Shown piece by piece: positions 1 to 8,129 of a DNA stretch of 64,000 nucleotides. The position numbers were made by a program, and so were the translations under genes. The stretch lies in the NCBI RefSeq assembly GCF_024600715.1, contig NZ_CP102332.1:6324001-6388000 (forward strand), written 5' to 3'. Position 1 is the stretch's first letter; each line of letters starts with the position of its first letter. Origin of the DNA: Streptomyces changanensis (lineage in GTDB: Bacteria > Actinomycetota > Actinomycetes > Streptomycetales > Streptomycetaceae). The notes beneath the pieces were generated by a model. The model saw only the letters and a program-made list of their open reading frames with translations, did not search any database and was not told the origin of the DNA.

Positions 1-1
1 C

Positions 2-1018
2 CGCGCCGCCCCGGCGGAGCTGCCCGGCCGCGTCGAGGACGGCGGCGGGGTCCCCGCGCTGTGGAAGGCGCTCGCCGCCGACATGGGCACCGCCGGGCTG
101 CTCGTCCCCGAGGGGTTCGGCGGGCAGGGCGCCTCCCACCGTGAGGCCGCCGTCGTCCTGGAGGAGCTGGGCCGCGCGGTGACGCCGGTCCCGTACCTCA
201 CCAGCGCCGTCGTCGCCACCGAGACGCTCCTCGCCGCCGCTGACGGCGACGCCACCACCGGCGCCGCCCACCTGCTCGGCGACCTGGCCGCCGGGCGCAA
301 GGTCGCCGTGCTGGCCGTACCGCTCTCCGCCGGGCCCGACCACGTGCCGGCGGGCTCCGGTACCGTCACCGGCGTCGCGGACGCCGTCCACGCCGACGTC
401 CTGCTCGTGGTCCGCCCCGACGGGCTGTACGCCGTCGACGCCGCGGACGCCCAGGTCACCCCGCAGACCCCGCTCGACCTGACCCGCCCGCTCGCCACCG
501 TGAGCACCGAAACCGGCGGCACGCGCCTCGCGGACGCGGCCGGCGCGCGCGGCGCCGTGTGCCGCGGGCTGCTCGCGGGCGCCGGGCTGCTCGCCTCCGA
601 GCAGCTGGGCGTGGCGGAATGGTGCCTGGAGGAGACGGTCCGGTACACCCGCGAGCGCCACCAGTTCAACCGGCCGGTCGGATCCTTCCAGGCGCTCAAA
701 CACCGCATGGCCCAGCTGTGGCTGGAGGTGGTCGGCGCCCGCGCCGCCGCCCGCAACGCCGCCGACGCCCTCGCCACCGCGAGCCCCGAGGCGCCGCTCG
801 CCGTGGCCGTCGCCCAGGCGTACTGCTCGCGCGTCGCGGTGCACGCCGCCGAGGAGTGCGTCCAGCTGCACGGCGGCATCGGGATGACCTGGGAGCACCC
901 CGCCCACCTCTATCTGAAGCGGGCCAAGGCCGACCAGATCGCCCTCGGGTCGGCCGGCCGACACAAGGAGGAGCTGGCCCGGCTCGTGGACCTGCCCGGC
1001 CCCCCGGTCTCCACGTAA
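2..1018 (+). CDS. Acyl-CoA dehydrogenase, C-terminal part (5' end outside window)
   Basis: FAD-dependent dehydrogenase that introduces an alpha-beta double bond into acyl-CoA thioesters. The reading frame is open from base 2, so the start lies upstream of the window and about 338 codons are visible. Seen: the N-terminal helical part (LLVPEGFGGQG, VVLEELGRAVTPVPY) and the C-terminal helical domain with the family-typical stretch EWCLEETVRYTRERHQFNRP and the closing QLHGGIGMTWEHPAHLYLKRA-type motif near residue 290. The middle beta domain looks short, as in the FadE/acad subgroup that acts on bulky or steroid-type acyl-CoAs, but the substrate cannot be told. It stops about 95 bp before the nickel transporter operon and is probably a separate transcription unit. 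Confidence 0.85.
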   Translation, partial: RAAPAELPGRVEDGGGVPALWKALAADMGTAGLLVPEGFGGQGASHREAAVVLEELGRAVTPVPYLTSAVVATETLLAAADGDATTGAAHLLGDLAAGRKVAVLAVPLSAGPDHVPAGSGTVTGVADAVHADVLLVVRPDGLYAVDAADAQVTPQTPLDLTRPLATVSTETGGTRLADAAGARGAVCRGLLAGAGLLASEQLGVAEWCLEETVRYTRERHQFNRPVGSFQALKHRMAQLWLEVVGARAAARNAADALATASPEAPLAVAVAQAYCSRVAVHAAEECVQLHGGIGMTWEHPAHLYLKRAKADQIALGSAGRHKEELARLVDLPGPPVST

Positions 1019-1057
1019 GGACCACAAGAGGAACCCACCCCTCTACGTACTGTTTAA

Positions 1058-1074
1058 TTGCGAGTCGTTCGCAA
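1058..1074. promoter_or_regulatory. Probable Nur (nickel uptake regulator) operator
   Basis: Perfect inverted repeat TTGCGA-N5-TCGCAA, 40 bp upstream of the transporter start codon. The Nur consensus described for Streptomyces is tTGCaa-N5-ttGCAA, and every upper-case position and the 5-base spacer are matched here. Nur is a Fur-family repressor that uses nickel as corepressor and controls nik transporter and sodF genes. The site sits directly before a nikABCDE-like operon, so nickel repression is the simplest reading. Binding itself is inferred. Confidence 0.7.
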
Positions 1075-1113
1075 CAACAGTCGACTCCACGAGAGCACGA
1101 GGGGTGTGGAACC

Positions 1114-2718
1114 ATGACCGCCCGATCCATACGCGGCATGGCCGCCGCCACGCTGGCCGGAACCCTGGCCATCACCGCGGCGGCCTGCTCGAACCCCGGC
1201 GCCGGGGCTTCCGGCCCCGCGGCGAAGGACAGCGCGGTCGTCGGCATCGCCTACGAGCCCGAGACGCTCAGCCCGCTCCTCGGCTACGGCAAGGACGGCA
1301 ACTCCAAGATCTTCGACGGGCTCCTCGCCTTCGACCGTGACATGAAGCTCAGGCCGGCCCTGGCGGTCGCCCTGCCCACGGTCAGCGCGGACGGCCTGAC
1401 GTACACGTACAAGCTCCGCACCGGGGTGAAGTTCAGCGACGGCACGCCCTTCACGGCCAAGGACGTCGTCTTCACCTACCGCACGATCCTCGACGAGAAG
1501 ACGAACAACGCCTCCAAGACCGAGCTGGCCGCCCTGAAGGACGTCAGGGCCGTCGGCGACGACACCGTCGTCTTCACCCTCGACCACCCCTACGCGCCCT
1601 TCGCCGAGCGGACCGTCCTCGGCATCGCCCCCGAGCACGTCGCCGGCAAGCAGGACGTCAACAGCGGCCCCTTCACCACCAAGCCGATCGGCACCGGCCC
1701 CTACGTCCTCGCCGACTGGTCCAAGGGCGAGAAGATCACCTTCAAGGCCAACCCCGCCTACTGGGGCGGCGCGCCGAAGGTGAAGAAGTTCACCATGGCG
1801 ATCATCAAGGACGACGACGTCCGCGCCACCCGGCTGCGCTCCGGCGACCTCGACGGGGCGATCCTCCCCCCGAACCTCGCCAAGGGCTTCAAGGGCGACG
1901 GAGCCAGGAAGACGTACGAGGCCACCACCTACGACTACCGCCTGGTGACCCTGCCCACGCACAACGAGGTCACCGGGGACCTCGCCGTCCGCCGCGCCCT
2001 CGACGTCGCCGTCGACCGCGGGGCCATGGTCGACAAGATCCTCGAAGGCGCCGGGAAGCCCGCCTACGGCCCGGTCCCCACCGACAGCGAGTGGTTCACC
2101 AAGGGCACCGAGCGCGCCCACGACCTCGCCGGGGCCCGGAAGATCCTCGACGACGCCGGCTGGAAGCCCGGCCCCGACGGCGTCCGCGTCAAGAACGGCG
2201 TCCGCGCCACCTTCCCCCTCTGGTACCTCTCCGGCGACAAGCTCCGTCAGGACCACGCCCTGGCCTACGCCTCCGACGCCAAGAAGGCCGGCATCGAGAT
2301 CAAGACCCAGGCCGGCACCTGGGAGGTCATCGAACCGCGCATGAAGACCGACGCGGTCCTCGCCGGCGGCGGTTCGCCCGGCGACCCGGACTTCGACCAG
2401 TACCTGCTGCTCAAGTCCTCCCTCGCCGGCGACGGCTTCAACAACATGGGCTGGTACGACAACCCGGTCGTCGACAAGGCCCTCGACGCCGGCCGCACCA
2501 CCGACGACAAGGCCGCCCGCAAGGCCGCCTACGACACCGTCCAGCGTGAACTGGTGAAGAACCCCGGCTACACCTTCCTCACCCACATCGACCACCTGTA
2601 CGTGGTGAACGACCGCTGGGACGGCCTGTCCACCCAGGTCGAGCCGCACGACCACGGCCTCGCCTCCGGCCCGTGGTGGAACGTGGAGGACTGGACCCCC
2701 AAGGACGCCGGCAAGTGA
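1114..2718 (+). CDS. nikA: Nickel/peptide-type ABC transporter substrate-binding lipoprotein (NikA-like)
   Basis: Extracytoplasmic solute-binding protein of family 5 (SBP_bac_5), 534 aa, probably delivering nickel or a nickel chelate to the permease encoded next. An N-terminal lipoprotein signal ends in TAAAC with the lipidated cysteine at residue 25. The binding domain follows from about residue 45, with family-typical stretches such as YEPETLSPLL, FSDGTPFTAKDVVFT and IGTGPYVL. The start at 1114 was chosen because it opens the signal peptide; a frame extending upstream overlaps the previous gene. The gene is first in a five-gene operon whose members overlap, and it follows a Nur-type operator. 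Peptide import is the main alternative, since the family cannot separate nickel from oligopeptide binders by sequence alone. Confidence 0.85.
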   Translation: MTARSIRGMAAATLAGTLAITAAACSNPGAGASGPAAKDSAVVGIAYEPETLSPLLGYGKDGNSKIFDGLLAFDRDMKLRPALAVALPTVSADGLTYTYKLRTGVKFSDGTPFTAKDVVFTYRTILDEKTNNASKTELAALKDVRAVGDDTVVFTLDHPYAPFAERTVLGIAPEHVAGKQDVNSGPFTTKPIGTGPYVLADWSKGEKITFKANPAYWGGAPKVKKFTMAIIKDDDVRATRLRSGDLDGAILPPNLAKGFKGDGARKTYEATTYDYRLVTLPTHNEVTGDLAVRRALDVAVDRGAMVDKILEGAGKPAYGPVPTDSEWFTKGTERAHDLAGARKILDDAGWKPGPDGVRVKNGVRATFPLWYLSGDKLRQDHALAYASDAKKAGIEIKTQAGTWEVIEPRMKTDAVLAGGGSPGDPDFDQYLLLKSSLAGDGFNNMGWYDNPVVDKALDAGRTTDDKAARKAAYDTVQRELVKNPGYTFLTHIDHLYVVNDRWDGLSTQVEPHDHGLASGPWWNVEDWTPKDAGK

Positions 2719-3707
2719 CCCGACGCCTCCCCTGGGGCGCGATGGCGCGGATGGCGGGACGGCGGGCCCTGTTCGCCGTCCCCGTCCTGCTCGTCGTGAC
2801 GTTCGGCGTGTTCGCCGTCGCCGCCGCCTCCCCCTTCGACCCCGTCAAGGCGTACGCCGGCACCGCCGGACTCACCGCCTCCCAGGAGAACCTCGACCAG
2901 CTGCGCGCCAACCTCGGCGTCGACCGGCCGCTCGTGCCCCGCTGGTGGGACTGGCTCACCTCCGCCGTCACCGGCGACCTCGGCGACTCCAGCGTCATGC
3001 GCCAGCCCGTCGCCGACGTCATCACCGAACGCATCGGCTGGTCCGCGCTCCTCGCCGCCACCGCCTTCGCCGTCGCCGTCCTCCTCGGCACGGCGCTCGG
3101 CGTCCTCGCCGCGCGCCGCCGCGGCGGCTGGCTCGACCGGTGCGTCAGCTCCGCCGCGTACACCCTCGAAGCCGCCCCCGCCTTCTGGCTCGGACTGCTC
3201 GCCATCTGGTTCTTCGCGCTGGAGCTGGGCGTCCTGCCCGCCGGCGGGCTCACCGACACGGCCAGCGAGACCGTCACCTTCGGCCAGGTCGCCTCGCACC
3301 TGGTGCTGCCCGCCCTCGTCCTCGGCCTCTCGCAACTGCCCTGGTTCTTCCTCTACGTCCGCCAGGGCGTCGCCGACGCGCTCGACGAGGACCCCGTACG
3401 GGGCGCCCGCGCGCGCGGACTCGACGAGCGCACGGTGCTGCTGAAGCACGCCCTGCGCTCCGGCATGCTGCCCATGCTCACGCTCATCGGCTCGCGCGTC
3501 CCCGAACTCATCACCGGCGCCCTGCTCGTCGAGTCCGTCTTCAGCTGGCCCGGCATCGCCGCCGCCACCGTGCAGGCCGCCACCTCGGTCGACTTCCCGC
3601 TGCTGGCCGCCCTGACCGTGCTCGCCACGGCGGCGGTCCTCCTCGGCAATCTCCTCTCCGACCTGCTGTACGGACTCGCCGACCCGAGAGTGGGCTTCGA
3701 TGGCTGA
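2715..3707 (+). CDS. nikB: ABC transporter permease, DppB/NikB family
   Basis: Integral inner-membrane permease, 330 aa, first of two channel subunits of the nickel/peptide importer. The GTG start at 2715 overlaps the nikA stop (GTGA), indicating translational coupling; the first residues VTRRLPWGAMARMAGRR lead into the first membrane helix (ALFAVPVLLVVTFGVFAVA). A periplasmic segment and five more hydrophobic stretches follow. The cytoplasmic EAA-type loop GARARGLDERTVLLKHALRS near residues 230-250 docks the ATPases. Length and topology fit the DppB group. Confidence 0.88.
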   Translation: MTRRLPWGAMARMAGRRALFAVPVLLVVTFGVFAVAAASPFDPVKAYAGTAGLTASQENLDQLRANLGVDRPLVPRWWDWLTSAVTGDLGDSSVMRQPVADVITERIGWSALLAATAFAVAVLLGTALGVLAARRRGGWLDRCVSSAAYTLEAAPAFWLGLLAIWFFALELGVLPAGGLTDTASETVTFGQVASHLVLPALVLGLSQLPWFFLYVRQGVADALDEDPVRGARARGLDERTVLLKHALRSGMLPMLTLIGSRVPELITGALLVESVFSWPGIAAATVQAATSVDFPLLAALTVLATAAVLLGNLLSDLLYGLADPRVGFDG

Positions 3708-4566
3708 CACCGTCTGGACGTCCCGCGGGCGCACCCGCCGCTCCACCCGCGCCGTCCGCGTCTCCACGTCCGCCGTCATCGTCGCGGCCGTCGTCCTCGC
3801 GGTGCTGCTCGTACCGCCCCTGGTCCAGCTCGACCAGCAGGCCGTCGACCTGTCGCTGAAGCTCCGGCCACCGTCGTTCGCGCACCCGTTCGGCACCGAC
3901 GACGTCGGCCGCGACCTGCTGCTGCGCTGTGTCTACGGCCTGCGCGTCTCGCTCCTCGTCGGCCTGGTCGCCGCGCTCGTCGCCACCGTCATCGGCACGG
4001 CCGTGGGCGCGGCCGCCGCCGCCTTCGGCGGCTGGACCGACCGGCTCGTCATGCGGCTCGTCGACACCTTCTCGTCCGTGCCGCACCTGCTGCTCGGCAT
4101 CTTCATCGTGGCGATGTTCCGCCCCGGCGTGTGGCCGGTCATCGTGTCCGTCGCGCTCACGCACTGGCTGTCCACCGCCCGGATCGTCCGCTCCGAGGTG
4201 CTGTCGCTGCGCTCGCGCCCGTACGTCGACGCGGCCGTCTCCGGCGGCGCCTCCCGGTGGCGGGTGACCGTCCGCCACCTGCTGCCCGCGGTCCTCCCGC
4301 AGGCCGGCCTCGCCGCGGTGCTGATGGTGCCCCACGCCATGTGGCACGAGTCCGCCCTGTCCTTCCTCGGACTGGGGCTCCCCGCCCACCAGGCCAGCCT
4401 CGGCAACCTCGTGCAGACGGCGCGCGGCTCGCTGCTCGCCGGAGACTGGTGGCCGACGCTCTTCCCCGGGCTGTTCCTCATCGTCCCCACGCTCGCCATC
4501 GCGGGCCTCGCCGGTGCCTGGCGCGAGCGGCTCAACCCCCGCCGCCGATCGGAGCTGATGCTGTGA
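3700..4566 (+). CDS. nikC: ABC transporter permease, DppC/NikC family
   Basis: Second permease subunit, 288 aa, overlapping the end of nikB by 8 bp. A basic N-terminus precedes the first helix (VIVAAVVLAVLLVPPLV). The family hallmark FGTDDVGRDLLLRCVYGLR comes before the core of five further helices. The EAA-type docking loop AAVSGGASRWRVTVRHLLPA lies near residues 175-195. It forms the membrane channel with NikB. Its stop overlaps the next start (GTGA). Confidence 0.88.
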   Translation: MADTVWTSRGRTRRSTRAVRVSTSAVIVAAVVLAVLLVPPLVQLDQQAVDLSLKLRPPSFAHPFGTDDVGRDLLLRCVYGLRVSLLVGLVAALVATVIGTAVGAAAAAFGGWTDRLVMRLVDTFSSVPHLLLGIFIVAMFRPGVWPVIVSVALTHWLSTARIVRSEVLSLRSRPYVDAAVSGGASRWRVTVRHLLPAVLPQAGLAAVLMVPHAMWHESALSFLGLGLPAHQASLGNLVQTARGSLLAGDWWPTLFPGLFLIVPTLAIAGLAGAWRERLNPRRRSELML

Positions 4567-5525
4567 GCCCCGTCCTCTCCGTACGGGACCTCTCCGTACG
4601 CTTCCGGATGCGCGGCGGCCGCCACGTCGCCGCCGTCAGCGACGCGAGCTTCGACCTCGCGGCGGGGGAGTGCCTGGCACTCGTCGGCGAGAGCGGCTGC
4701 GGCAAGTCCGTCCTCGCCTCCGCCCTGCTCGGCCTGCTGCCCGGCAACGCGCAGACCGCCGGCACGGCCGTCGTCGACGGCATCGACCTGCTCGCCGCCG
4801 ACGAGCGCACCCTCGCCCGGGCCGTCCGCGGCCGGCGCGTCGGCCTCGTCCCGCAGTCCCCGGCGGCCCACCTCACCCCCGTACGGACCGTCCGCGCGCA
4901 GCTGGAGGAGACCCTGCGCCAACTGGCGGGCACCCCGCGCGCGGAGCTGCGCCCCGCGGCCGTGGCCGCCGCCGGGCGCGCCTCGTTCCCCGTCGACCTG
5001 CTCGACCACTACCCGCACCAGCTCTCCGGCGGCCAGGCGCAGCGTGCCGCCACGGCCCTCGCCCTCGTCGGCGACGCGCCGCTCCTCCTCGCCGACGAAC
5101 CGACCACCGGGCTCGACCGCGACCTGGTCGAGCGCACCGCGGACGAACTGCGGCGCCACACCGACACCGGCCGGGGCCTGCTCCTGATCACCCACGACCT
5201 GGCGGCGGCCCAGCGGATCGCCGACCGCGTCGCCGTCATGTACGCGGGCCGCGTCGTCGAACTGACCGCCGCGGACCGTTTCTTCGGCGCCCCCGGTCCC
5301 CGCCACCCGTACGCCCGTGGCTTGCTCGCCGCCCTCCCGGAACGGGACTTCGCCCCGATCCCCGGCATGCCGCCCGAGCTCGACGCCCTGCCCGACGGCT
5401 GCGCCTTCGCCCCGCGCTGCCCCCTGCGCAGCGACACCTGCCGGGCGGTACCGCTCCTGGAGGACGGCGTCGCCTGCCACCACGCCCCGCGCCCCCACGC
5501 CGCCGAGGAGGCCCCCCGTGCTTGA
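4563..5525 (+). CDS. nikD: ABC transporter ATP-binding protein (NikD/DppD-like)
   Basis: ATPase subunit, 320 aa, energising the nickel/peptide importer. Walker A GESGCGKS at residues 42-49, signature LSGGQAQR, Walker B LLLADEPTTGLD, and the switch histidine in LLITHDL. The C-terminus carries the oligopeptide-transporter extension with a cysteine cluster (GCAFAPRCPLRSDTC), as in DppD/OppD proteins, where such cysteines can hold an iron-sulfur cluster. The GTG start at 4563 overlaps the nikC stop, and a much longer upstream reading of this frame is antisense noise inside nikC. Confidence 0.87.
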   Translation: MSPVLSVRDLSVRFRMRGGRHVAAVSDASFDLAAGECLALVGESGCGKSVLASALLGLLPGNAQTAGTAVVDGIDLLAADERTLARAVRGRRVGLVPQSPAAHLTPVRTVRAQLEETLRQLAGTPRAELRPAAVAAAGRASFPVDLLDHYPHQLSGGQAQRAATALALVGDAPLLLADEPTTGLDRDLVERTADELRRHTDTGRGLLLITHDLAAAQRIADRVAVMYAGRVVELTAADRFFGAPGPRHPYARGLLAALPERDFAPIPGMPPELDALPDGCAFAPRCPLRSDTCRAVPLLEDGVACHHAPRPHAAEEAPRA

Positions 5526-6210
5526 ACTCACTTGCCTCACCGCCGGGTACGACCCCGACGACCCCGTCTTCCGCGACGTGTCGCTCACCGTGGCCCCCGG
5601 CGAGGCCGTCGGGCTGCTCGGGCCCAGCGGCTGCGGCAAGTCGACCCTCGCCCGCGTCGCCGCCCTGCTGCACCGCCCCGACGCGGGCCACGTCACCCTC
5701 GACGGCCGGCGGGCGCGCGGCTGGCGCCACCGCGCCCCGCGCGACCTGCGCACGGCCGTCGGCGTCGTCTTCCAGCAGCCGCGCCTTTCCGCCGACCCCC
5801 GGCTGCGCCTGCGCGACCTGATCGCCGAACCCCTGCGCGCCACCGGCCGCCGCGCCGAGACCGCCGCCCGCACGGGCGAACTGGCCCGCCGCGTGGGGCT
5901 CACCGAGGACCTGCTCGCCCGCCGCCCCCACGAGGTCAGCGACGGCCAGCTCCAACGCGCCTGCCTCGCCCGCGCCCTGGTGCTCCGGCCGCGCTGGCTC
6001 GTGTGCGACGAGATGACCGCCATGCTCGACGCGTCCACGACGGCGGCGCTGGTCGCCGTGGTCGAGGAGTACCGGCGCGAACACCGGGCCGGGCTCCTCG
6101 CCGTCGGCCACGACCACGTCCTCCTCGACCGTTGGTGCGACCGGACCGTGCACTGGGACGCACTGACCGGAGCCGCCCGCCACGAGACGGCCGTCCCGGT
6201 CGGCGTGTAA
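5518..6210 (+). CDS. nikE: ABC transporter ATP-binding protein (NikE-like)
   Basis: Second ATPase subunit, 230 aa, shorter than NikD and lacking the cysteine-containing extension. Walker A GPSGCGKST at residues 35-43, the signature is the variant VSDGQLQRA, Walker B LVCDEMTAMLD. The GTG start at 5518 overlaps nikD by 8 bp; the longer frame upstream of it is out of register with nikD and not credible. The substitution of SDGQ for SGGQ and DEMT for DEPT is seen in NikE-type proteins, which supports the nickel rather than the peptide assignment. Last gene of the nik operon. Confidence 0.85.
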   Translation: MLELTCLTAGYDPDDPVFRDVSLTVAPGEAVGLLGPSGCGKSTLARVAALLHRPDAGHVTLDGRRARGWRHRAPRDLRTAVGVVFQQPRLSADPRLRLRDLIAEPLRATGRRAETAARTGELARRVGLTEDLLARRPHEVSDGQLQRACLARALVLRPRWLVCDEMTAMLDASTTAALVAVVEEYRREHRAGLLAVGHDHVLLDRWCDRTVHWDALTGAARHETAVPVGV

Positions 6211-6335
6211 CGGGCCGCCGCCGATTCCTACCCGTTCGGCCGACGCGCCGTACGGCTGTCCGGCGCCCGGCCTGGGCCAGACTGGCCGCCGAACGCCGTA
6301 CGCACCGTGCGGCACCTGGCCGAGGAGGGCGACAC

Positions 6336-6530
6336 ATGGCCGTATCCATCTCCGTCTTGGTGCTTCTGCTGATCCTGGCGGTGGTCTTCCTGCGCAGCGG
6401 CGGCCTGAAGCTCTCCCACGCGGTGGTCTGCGCCCTGCTCGGTTTCTTCCTCGCCGGGACGAGCCTCGCGCCGAGCATCTACGACGGTGTCTCCGCCACC
6501 GCCGACGCGGTCAGCAGCGTCAAGCCGTAG
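6336..6530 (+). CDS. Small two-helix membrane protein
   Basis: A 64-aa protein of unknown function. The first 20 residues form a hydrophobic helix (VLVLLLILAVVFLR), then SGGLKLSH and a second hydrophobic stretch (AVVCALLGFFLAGTSLA), with a short polar tail. The ATG at 6336 is preceded by GAGGAGGG at a good distance, which makes this a genuine translation start. It lies 125 bp after nikE and before a terminator hairpin. Similar small membrane proteins are widespread in streptomycetes; I do not know a role. Confidence 0.7.
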   Translation: MAVSISVLVLLLILAVVFLRSGGLKLSHAVVCALLGFFLAGTSLAPSIYDGVSATADAVSSVKP

Positions 6531-6540
6531 GACTGCCTGT

Positions 6541-6569
6541 CGGTCCCGCCCCGCACCGGCGCGGGACCG
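6541..6569. terminator. Bidirectional terminator hairpin
   Basis: Perfect 9-bp stem CGGTCCCGC / GCGGGACCG with an 11-base loop between two convergent genes (the small membrane protein and the glycosidase). There is no U-tract, as usual in high-GC actinobacteria. Confidence 0.6.
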
Positions 6570-6590
6570 GCCCGGCCGCCTGACCCTCCG

Positions 6591-7865
6591 TCATGGTCTG
6601 ACGAACACCCCGATCCCGTTCGGCACCGGCCGCTCGGCGCCCCCGCTGGGGTGGTTCAGCACCCGCACCGCGGTGGCCCCGCCGGTCCGGGCCACCAGCG
6701 TGGACGACCCCCCACCGTCCAGGTTGACGCCGTCCGACGCGCCCAGGTCGCCCAGCAGCCCCGCCAGTTCCACCACCGTCAGCCCCGAGCGGAACGCCGC
6801 GCCGCCGTCCAGCGCGAGGAGCAGCAGCCGCCGCCCGCCGTCCGCGACGCCCGCCGCCGAGCGCACCGCGGCCGCCACCGCGTCCATCCCGGCCAGCGGC
6901 TTCCCGCCGCGCAGCACCGGGAACCCGCCCACCGCGAACCGGAAGGCGGACCCGGTGTCCGCGCCCGAGGGCACCAGCCGGTGCGTCACCGTCACCCGGT
7001 CGCCCACCGCCAGCTCCCGCAGCCGCCGCGCGCCCGCCTCCCGCCCGACCAGCACCTGCGTGCCCGCCGCGACCGCGCCCGCACCCGGAGTGTCGGACAC
7101 CGCCGTGACCTTGCCGCCGCGCAACCGCACCTCGTACGTCTCGGCGCTGCACGGCGCGCCGCGGTCGGTGTCCGTGCCGCAGGTGGCGCGCAGCCGGGAC
7201 ACCGCGCCCCAGTGCCGGGTGAACACCCCGACCGAACCGACCGGCAGCGCGTACTGGTTCAGCCCGCCGAGCGGCAGCACCCCGGACGGCGTGCGCACCT
7301 CCCCCGCCAACGCCAGCTCGCCGACCCTGGCCAGCCCCCGGGCGTCGACGCCCAGCACCATGCGGGTGTTCGTCCCCGGCGGAAGCGCCGGGCCGAACCG
7401 CTGCCCGCGCGGCACCGCCCCCTTGAGCGCCACCCCGCCGGCCACCGCGGGGCCGACCGGCGCGCCCGTCGGGGTCACCCCCGGATGCTGGCTCTCGGAG
7501 AGGTTGAAGAAGTCGCCGTTCAGCCCGGCCACCGCGCCCGCCCCGTCCGCCAGCGCGGACAGCCGCGCCCGCGACGCCACCACGCCCGGGTACAGCAGCC
7601 CCGCCGACACCCGGGCCACCCCCAGGTCCACCGACACCAGGTGGACGCGGGCGGTGCCGCGCGGCGAGGGCACGTCCAGCACCCGGTACGCCACGCCCTC
7701 CGCGATGGCCCGCGCTCCCGGCGCGGCCCCCGGCAGCGGGGACGCGCCGGCTCGCGCCGGACCGGTCGCCGCGCCGGCCGCCGGCGGAGTGGCGAGCCCC
7801 GCCCCCGTCACCGCACACCCCAGCAACGCGGCGAGCACACCGGACCGCCACCACAGACGTCTCAC
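6591..7865 (-). CDS. Secreted phosphodiester glycosidase family protein (NAGPA domain)
   Basis: Predicted secreted protein of 424 aa from the family that includes the enzyme uncovering mannose-6-phosphate tags (N-acetylglucosamine-1-phosphodiester alpha-N-acetylglucosaminidase); bacterial members probably act on cell-wall or exopolysaccharide phosphodiesters. The signal peptide is VRRLWWRSGVLAALLGCAV through about residue 32. The C-terminal half carries the family core, with GLNGDFFN near residue 115 and the conserved LDGGGSSTLV close to the end. Of two tandem GTG codons I chose 7865, because GGGGG lies 9 bases upstream, rather than 7871. The substrate is unknown. Confidence 0.75.
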   Translation of the reverse strand: MRRLWWRSGVLAALLGCAVTGAGLATPPAAGAATGPARAGASPLPGAAPGARAIAEGVAYRVLDVPSPRGTARVHLVSVDLGVARVSAGLLYPGVVASRARLSALADGAGAVAGLNGDFFNLSESQHPGVTPTGAPVGPAVAGGVALKGAVPRGQRFGPALPPGTNTRMVLGVDARGLARVGELALAGEVRTPSGVLPLGGLNQYALPVGSVGVFTRHWGAVSRLRATCGTDTDRGAPCSAETYEVRLRGGKVTAVSDTPGAGAVAAGTQVLVGREAGARRLRELAVGDRVTVTHRLVPSGADTGSAFRFAVGGFPVLRGGKPLAGMDAVAAAVRSAAGVADGGRRLLLLALDGGAAFRSGLTVVELAGLLGDLGASDGVNLDGGGSSTLVARTGGATAVRVLNHPSGGAERPVPNGIGVFVRP

Positions 7866-7886
7866 GATCACGAACCCCCACAGGTA

Positions 7887-7920
7887 GGGACAACTCACTC
7901 GGGTCCCGGAAGAGTTGCCC
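7887..7920. promoter_or_regulatory. Imperfect inverted repeat upstream of glycosidase gene
   Basis: Arms GGG(A)CAACTC and GAGTTGCCC flank a 15-base centre and lie about 20-55 bp before the glycosidase start. It could be an operator or a 5'-leader hairpin; nothing in the sequence separates the two. Confidence 0.3.
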
Positions 7921-8129
7921 CCCGCGCACCACGACCAACCGGCCGGCTCCGCGGCGATCCGGTGAACGTACGCCGTCCGCGCGCCCCCAGGGCGCCCCCG
8001 CCGGAGCCCGCGCGTCCGCCACCGCCCCGTCAGGGCCCGTGCCCGGAGCGCGCGGTGCCCGCCGAATTCGCTGTCCCCGCACCCCCCGGGCGGGTGAGAA
8101 TGCGGCATCACCGAAACGGGGGAACCACC

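Noticed and set aside
1054..2655. Long minus-strand frame opposite nikA
   Set aside because: Low-complexity Val/Gly/Asp content and complete opposition to a well-supported lipoprotein.
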